64,000 nucleotides of DNA from Amphiura filiformis (lineage: Eukaryota; Echinodermata; Ophiuroidea; Amphilepidida; Amphiuridae), in NCBI RefSeq assembly GCF_039555335.1, contig NC_092636.1:61872706-61936705 (forward strand), in the 5' to 3' direction. The translations under genes and the position numbers were made by a program. Each line of letters starts with the position of its first letter. Within the stretch, counting starts at the first letter, position 1. The notes under the pieces are model-generated. The model was not told the origin of the DNA. It did no database searches and worked only from the letters and a program-made list of their open reading frames with translations. Shown in pieces: positions 58,243 through 64,000 of this stretch.

Positions 58243-61136
58243 AATAACTTTTTCAAATGCGCTGCTCACTGACGATCTGGCTGCTAGCCTATGTAGATTT
58301 GGAGTTACCTGTATTTGCACAGAAGTTAATTCTAATGTAATTCGCCATCGAAGTGTTTTGTGTAATCCGATTATCACTATGTCAACTGGATCACAGTTTT
58401 GAGTCCTGAACTACGATCACAATGATCGTCATACAAAGTCTAACGCATGATATAGACGAATCCATTTTCACGCATTTCTACACCTCAATAGCAGCCATAG
58501 CTGGGTCCCCCCTTTGGTCTATCCCACCTAAAATGTGAAATGATGTGGCCTTGGCGGGGATATTAAACTGCATTCCATCACCCGTGTTACACGTAGACAA
58601 AAGAATGATGAAAGTTTACAATACAATACAATTCAACATCGATTTTTAAGCGGATTTAATCCATCCAATTGGGCAGTAACAACACCAGTTTGGTACAGAC
58701 GGGACCCAGTAATGGCCGACTGATAGGATTACTATCATTCCAAAGGGTACGTAGTTGTCCCGCCCCTCTACAAGACATCTTCTACATTGAAGCTGGCTTT
58801 CACTTTTAAATGGGAATATCAAAATACGCAGAACAAACTCTCCACCTATAGACTACTTTGTTTTGTAATTTAAGTGCCTTTCAGAAATGGCTTTTGTTTT
58901 AAGTGTTCGGATACTTTTTGAGCTCAGTATTTATCCTTTATAGTCCAGGGCTAGGAAATCACCGGTATCGTGGTACCGGCGTTCCCAGAAAAATTCAGAG
59001 TCGCAGAAAAAAATCAAGACGGGAAAAGTAATCTTTAATATCATTTTTCTGAAGCTCTGAAAATATTCTGTGAACACGATCACTCGTGAAATATTTTCTG
59101 CGAACTTTCTGCGACGATAACTGATAAAAAAAACCTTTAACGCCAGTGACAGGAATGAATGTAGCATAAGTAGGATTCGTTCCCCAGAAAAGCAGGTTTT
59201 TCATTGATTTGCCAAAGGAAATAATTTTTGTTGTTGCATATTGTTTTGGAAAAACTTCAACTGTTCACATCTTTGGAACTAAATTAATGTTCAATAACTA
59301 GGATTTTGGGTCCAAAAAAGGGGAGAAAAAAAAAAATTCAGTCCTTAATAGAGGGGGATCAAAAAAATTCGAGGGTAAAATTCCGGAGTAAAATGTACAA
59401 GAAAGCATGTACATTCCAAATATTTTGCACGCTCCGCGCGCACGAATGTTAAGTATTCAATTTTGTAATCTCAAGCTACAAATCAACAAAATGTGCGCAC
59501 TTTACAATTTGGGTGTAACACTATGACTCCAATGAGTAATAACTCCAAACAGTCATTTTTAGCTAATGACATAGGGGTAGAACCGGGGTGGGAGGGGGCA
59601 TAAATCCCCCCAATATATTGTTAGGGGATGGTCCATACAATCATCCCCACAAAATTGACGCCTGTATATGGGTTTCTAACCAAAATTAACCCCATATTTG
59701 GTCATTTTAAAATAAAAAGTGCCAATTTTTGTGCGCTTCGCGCAAATTAATTCTAAGACTGCGCTGGGGCTTTGCCCCTGGACCCCACCTGTTTAATAAT
59801 TGTGTTCATACTCGCGCTCCGGCTCCACGCTCGCAGAAAATATTTCAAACAACAGTTCACGTTCCCAGAAAGGAAATTATTTTTCGCTGCCCTGCTTTAT
59901 ACATGTATATTCCGAGTGCATATATTTCAAAACAAAATTATTTGTCTGTGGGAAGCGATGTTAGGTAATGTTACGTATATCTAATGCTTGCGGTGTAAGT
60001 CAATTTTTTTCTTATCTATGATTGTGTCCGTTTCTTGAAAATCTTTTCCTGGCGGGTTTACCCAGGCGGCGAATGGCATGATCGAGCCGGCAACTTGTGA
60101 AACCGCCCGGCCGTATGGCATTTTCCATATACTCGGTTAGTTCTGTGGGGTTCGTTATCGAACCCCAACGGTTTTAGCTTGTATTTATATTATTTATTAA
60201 CATAGGCCTATTTGTTTGTGATAATTCAAGCGTTTTAAAATTTCAAAATAATCCCATTCAATTACACGGTTGACGATGAAAATTTACTGAATTTAGAGAA
60301 TGCAATGAGACCACCACCAGGGTTTACCGTCCAATCGATCATACATGACACCAATCTTGGTATCAATGCTAGTGTAAATAGCTGCTGCTTATCATAATAA
60401 GTGTCTCTCTTGTGACATCAACGATTAACTACAAATCATGGGCAGTTGTAGCAAAATGTTAAAAACGCGCAATTTTTGCTGAGCTGTGATATTCGGAAGA
60501 TCTCCGAAAGTTGTCAAAATTGAATTTTACGATGTAGACATTCACATTAATGCAATGATATCTATTTTTTTAAATCCCATGTAAAATAAAGAGGACAGAG
60601 TGTGTCAATTTTTTTTAACACGGTTTACTTTCTTACGCCAGACAATTATACCAATGCATCGTTTGACGTTTGAAAGAAATCTTGAAATTGTTTAATAATC
60701 CGACCAGTTTTAAACAATTCAATTTGTCAACCATTATCTTTTATAGCATAATGCTATTACACGAACCTAGTATGGTGTTTCTAGCATCTTTTGGTCTATT
60801 CTGTACGTTCTGTTTCATTATTTATGTACCACCATCTTCTGACCAAGACTGAACATTTAAATGTCTTCCTATTTATGCAGGAGTCAAAGGCAATCTTGAC
60901 CCTAGCCTCCTCAAAGCATTCACTATTTCGTTGGTGAAATGTGTCTAATCATTACCAATGCGTTTTCAGATGCTGTGTATCGTCAACCAAACAAATAATC
61001 GCAATGGTGAATCTTTAACTAATCTTTGCACTTGTGTAGATTGTTATACATTTACATAGAGATAACACTCACAGGTCAGGTGAATCCTGATCAAATATGT
61101 TGCTCTTGTGGTGATTCTTGAATCCCTGGGACTTAT
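58243..61136. other. Intergenic or intronic DNA; possible worn hAT element at 58948-59902
   Basis: CAGGGCTAGGAAAT near 58948 and AGGAAATTATTTTTCGCTGCCCTG at the right could be decayed hAT ends, with CTTTATA close outside each. GGGGCTTTGCCCCTGGACCCC at 59767 and the GGGTAGA.CC.GGGTGGG motif near 59576 (also at 9540) are repeat-like. No exon recognised. Confidence 0.3.
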
Positions 61137-61491
61137 GGGGTACTACACCCTTGCCCAATTTGTGCCTATTTTTGCATTTTTTTCTCAAAATTATAGCGCA
61201 TTGGTGACAAGTAAGATATGTATATTATAGGGGCAAGGACTACAACTACTGCACTGGAAATTTTATTTCAGCACAGACAACAGTTATGGAGTTACAGTCA
61301 AAAATGAGGGAAAACCAATATTTGATCAATAAATCAATAATAAATTACTTGCCTTGAGTTGCTGAATTGTCAGTGCAGTAGTTGTAGTCCTTGCTCCTAT
61401 AATATACATATCTTACTTGTCACCAATACGCTATAATGTTTGAGAAAAATGCAAAAATAGGCACAAAATTGGCCAGGGGTGTAGTACCCCC
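61137..61491. mobile_element. Hairpin MITE with GGGGTACTACACCC ends
   Basis: Arms of about 120 bases share GGGGTACTACACCC, TGTGCCTATTTTTGCATTTT, TGGTGACAAGTAAGATATGT and GACTACAACTACTGCACTG with their complements. TTAA follows at 61492-61495; the left flank is TTAT, one change away. The ends match the element at 42377. Confidence 0.78.
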
Positions 61492-61495
61492 TTAA

Positions 61496-62384
61496 GGAAG
61501 AACATATGATTAATTGTGTTTTCAACCGATTGAGTGCCGCAGGTTAAAAAAGAAAAAACAAAAACAAACTAAAAATGTTTTTGGTTTTGGGCAGAAGCTG
61601 AATCTTTGCCTAAAATGATGTTTGAAGAGTGAACCATGGTGAATGAGTGCATGTTGAAGTGCTTGAGGGCGGTAGGCTAAAAACTCCCTTTGACCCAGGT
61701 GCCTGCTTTGACGCATACATTGGTGAATAAAGTAATGTAAAATGTAATTTGTCTAAAAATGTTGCACGAAACCCTTCAAGTTACATTCCAAGTACATGTA
61801 GCTAGGCCCAAGTACAGTGAACTTGTACGCTGAATACCTTCGGCTATAGACTACACCAGCCACAAAAAGAAACTAGTCAGTTATAGTCATCCTTGCTGTT
61901 CAACAACCTGATAATTTTGAATTACTTTAGTATTCTGAATTTGCTAATTGGACTTTGCTTTCTCATTTGACACCCTGTTCGGTAAAATCGAGCAAGAATT
62001 GACCACGATATGCGCCTCCAAACCCTCAAACCCCAAAATCAAAAGTTGCAATTGTAACGATTCAATTGTGCCTGTTACATTGTGTGCTTTATTGATTGGC
62101 CCGTGGAGCTTGTGTGCAATTTGTGAGCTACCGACTTGATAATTTCAGACAAGTAGAACAAAAGTACACTTTAACCTGATAATAAAATTTTTTTAAATGA
62201 TATACAAATTTCGATATATGATGTTGTGATGTGCCCTGAGAAATTTAGTTATTTAACTTTGTTACTTCCATGAGAGATGGGGAATCCGCTTTGCAAGAGT
62301 TGGTGTATAATAATATTTGGGAAACCCCTTTGTGATATAATCACTGCAAACAAAGTCAGGACTATTTACGGATGGGGAATCGCT
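61496..62384. other. Intergenic or intronic DNA, no exon recognised
   Basis: Short frames without motifs, nothing paired. Confidence 0.35.
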
Positions 62385-62937
62385 AAGAAAATACAAATGT
62401 TTTACAGAAAACATTTAAATGTCTGGTTATATAAATGGTATAAAAACGTTTCAATAACATTCCAAAAACATTTTTGAAAACTTGGTACAAATCATTCTAA
62501 ACATAATGTTATTTTGTGATTGAAAAAATATTTTGCAAAAATGTTTGCCCAAAATATTTACAATAACGTTTTTAAAATGTTTTCATGTCCTTTATATAAC
62601 CCGACATTTAAATGTTATTAAAACGTTTTGTAAAAAACATTTAAGAACATTCCTGTGTTTGCTGGGTGCAAATATTTTAACATAATGTTATTTAAGTGTT
62701 GACAAAATATTTGGCCAAAAATTTTTGCAAAAATATTTTACAATGACATTTCGAACACATTTTAAAAATATTGTTGTAGTGTGTTTTTATACAAAACGTT
62801 TTAAAACGATTTCATGACCTGTATATAACCCGACATTTTAATGTTATTAAAATGTTTTTACTTAAACCAAAAGCCAAAATACAACTTATTTAAAACGTTT
62901 TTAAAACGTTTTTGTGTTTGCTGGGTATTCACTATTT
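62385..62937. mobile_element. AACGTTTT-rich MITE family, two copies head to tail
   Basis: Two units end in TGTGTTTGCTGGGTG (62654-62668) and TGTGTTTGCTGGGTA (62923-62937). Each holds CATAATGTTATTT, AAAATATTTTGCAAAA-type words, TATATAACCCGACATTT and AATGTTATTAAAACGTTTT. Dense AACGTTTT and AAAACGTTTTAAAACG palindromes. Confidence 0.65.
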
Positions 62938-63624
62938 ATAAATAGCTATTTATAAATCACCTTAGGGTACATGGGCGCAGCCATTACACAACATCGTACC
63001 AGCAAAGAGTATCTAGATAAGCATTCACTTCATACAAATGAATAGGAAAACAAGATGTCGGTATTCATGAATTTTCACAAAAATGTCATGTGCCAAAAAT
63101 CTGAAGATTGGGGGATCCTGTAACTTACATATGTTATGACAAACTGATTTGAAAGTTACCGAAAGCGTTTAAAAATTTACCGAGCGCCATTCATTTTATA
63201 ATGGTTTTTATTCGGTAAAACACACCAAATTTTGAGCGACAAGTTGCTGAAGTCAACTGCCTTACCATTGAAAAGTACAGGAAGACCACCCACTGTGCTA
63301 GAGGTCAACTCTCCAGACATACTGGCGCCCAGCCATAATGGCAACCTCCATTGCTCTCTATCAAGAATTTATATATTGCTATTAATAAATAGTGAATACA
63401 GGACTGTGTGAAGTGATGTAATGTGAAAGGTTGATTCTTGGGAATTCTCAGATTACATATATTGTGAAAGTAGTAATTGTCTATCAATATAAGGGGATTT
63501 TTCTGATGTTTGGTATAATATAAGCAAATGTAAAGACAATTCTTCACAGTGTAGATTGGTGATGCTTTCTTTTATGCGGAACAAAGGAAAAAATCCAGCG
63601 AAAAAAAAGTAGATGAATCCTAAC
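62938..63624. other. Intergenic DNA, no gene recognised
   Basis: No paired repeats or supported frames. Confidence 0.35.
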
Positions 63625-63720
63625 GTCTTGGCTTGCGGCTCGAACCCACGCTTCACTGATTCATTGTGTATTGATTGTACAATAGGTTCAGCGTAGTATG
63701 TCACTTGGCCGCCTTGCTTT
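63625..63720 (-). pseudogene. tRNA-like sequence (pseudogene or SINE head)
   Basis: On the minus strand a box A-like GCGGCCAAGTGAC lies about 55 bases before a box B-like GGGTTCGAGCC. The acceptor strands do not pair and the middle is too long for a standard tRNA unless it carries a large variable arm, so this is not a functional gene. Confidence 0.3.
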
Positions 63721-63738
63721 TTCGGGTGAAATTTGAGT

Positions 63739-64000
63739 CATGATGCAGTCATGTCTACAGTAGAATTCATCTCGACCTTTGCAGGACTTAAACCCCATTA
63801 AAAGCTATTAAACCAAGATAACACTCATTGAAACAGCTCAACTGATTAAATCGGATCTTCTCTGGTTGTGCACATGTGTCTGTTTTATATGTGCGGTACC
63901 GATATGAGGTGCTATAATACAGCTTCAGTTGGGTAACTGATTATAAAGGAAACGCAAGGAAACAATGGTATGTGGACCTTTGTTCACGAAATGAGACAAT
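63739..64000 (+). repeat. Dispersed repeat R2, copy 3 (runs off the window)
   Basis: Begins CATGATGCAGTCATGTCTAC and follows copies 1 and 2 (GACCTTTGCAGGACTTAAAC, CAGTTGGGTAACTGATTATA, AACGCAAGGAAACAATG) to the last base of the window, where it is cut. Confidence 0.75.

Overview
This is animal nuclear DNA: AT-rich, almost gene-free, and crowded with short palindromic transposons. Codon use in the one full-length gene, an apparently intronless GPCR, GT/AG-type splice signals, a eukaryotic tRNA without encoded CCA, CR1/L2-like LINE remnants and many TAGGCCTA-type words fit a marine invertebrate. My best guess is an echinoderm or a related deuterostome. That assignment is an inference and no species can be named. 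There is no sign of bacterial or viral genome organisation.

Layout. 0-3.7 kb: degenerate tandem repeats, a tRNA-Thr(UGU) gene and remnants of an AACGTTTT-rich MITE. 3.7-9.95 kb: two inverted copies of one repeat, about 1.6 and 2.1 kb, around a 2.5 kb spacer with an (ATACA)n microsatellite. 10.1-11.4 kb: a non-autonomous hAT element with a perfect 8-bp target duplication. 13.6-13.9 kb: a TTAA-flanked MITE. 15.2-16.3 kb: an intact single-exon class A GPCR with a TATA-like box and a poly(A) signal. 16.9-29 kb: intergenic DNA with several hairpin MITEs. 30.3-32.4 kb: a 5'-truncated LINE tail abutting a TTAA hairpin element, then a TA-flanked one. 33-38 kb: an hAT-type MITE, two copies of a family with 9-bp target duplications, and a 1.7 kb element whose ends are arrays of CACTC-type palindromes. 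40-45 kb: three copies of one repeat, the middle one split by an hAT element (itself split by a CACTG element) and by a TTAA element. 46.1-49 kb: a dispersed repeat, an interstitial telomere-like tract and a LINE fragment inserted antisense into another LINE.

At 52.0-54.0 kb there is what looks like the start of a second gene on the + strand: a possible 5'-UTR exon, an intron holding a dispersed repeat, and a 34-codon exon (53908-54009) ending in a strong splice donor. Its peptide resembles the first membrane segment of SLC5-type sodium/solute symporters. No downstream exon was found, so the rest probably lies beyond 64 kb or in diverged sequence I could not recognise.

The GPCR and the putative transporter exon show no functional link. 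The main story is transposon biology: many hairpin elements, several with terminal arrays of short palindromes, and nested insertions whose pre-insertion sites can be read inside the window. I found no convincing new multi-gene system. Element boundaries were read by eye; no alignment or database search was run.
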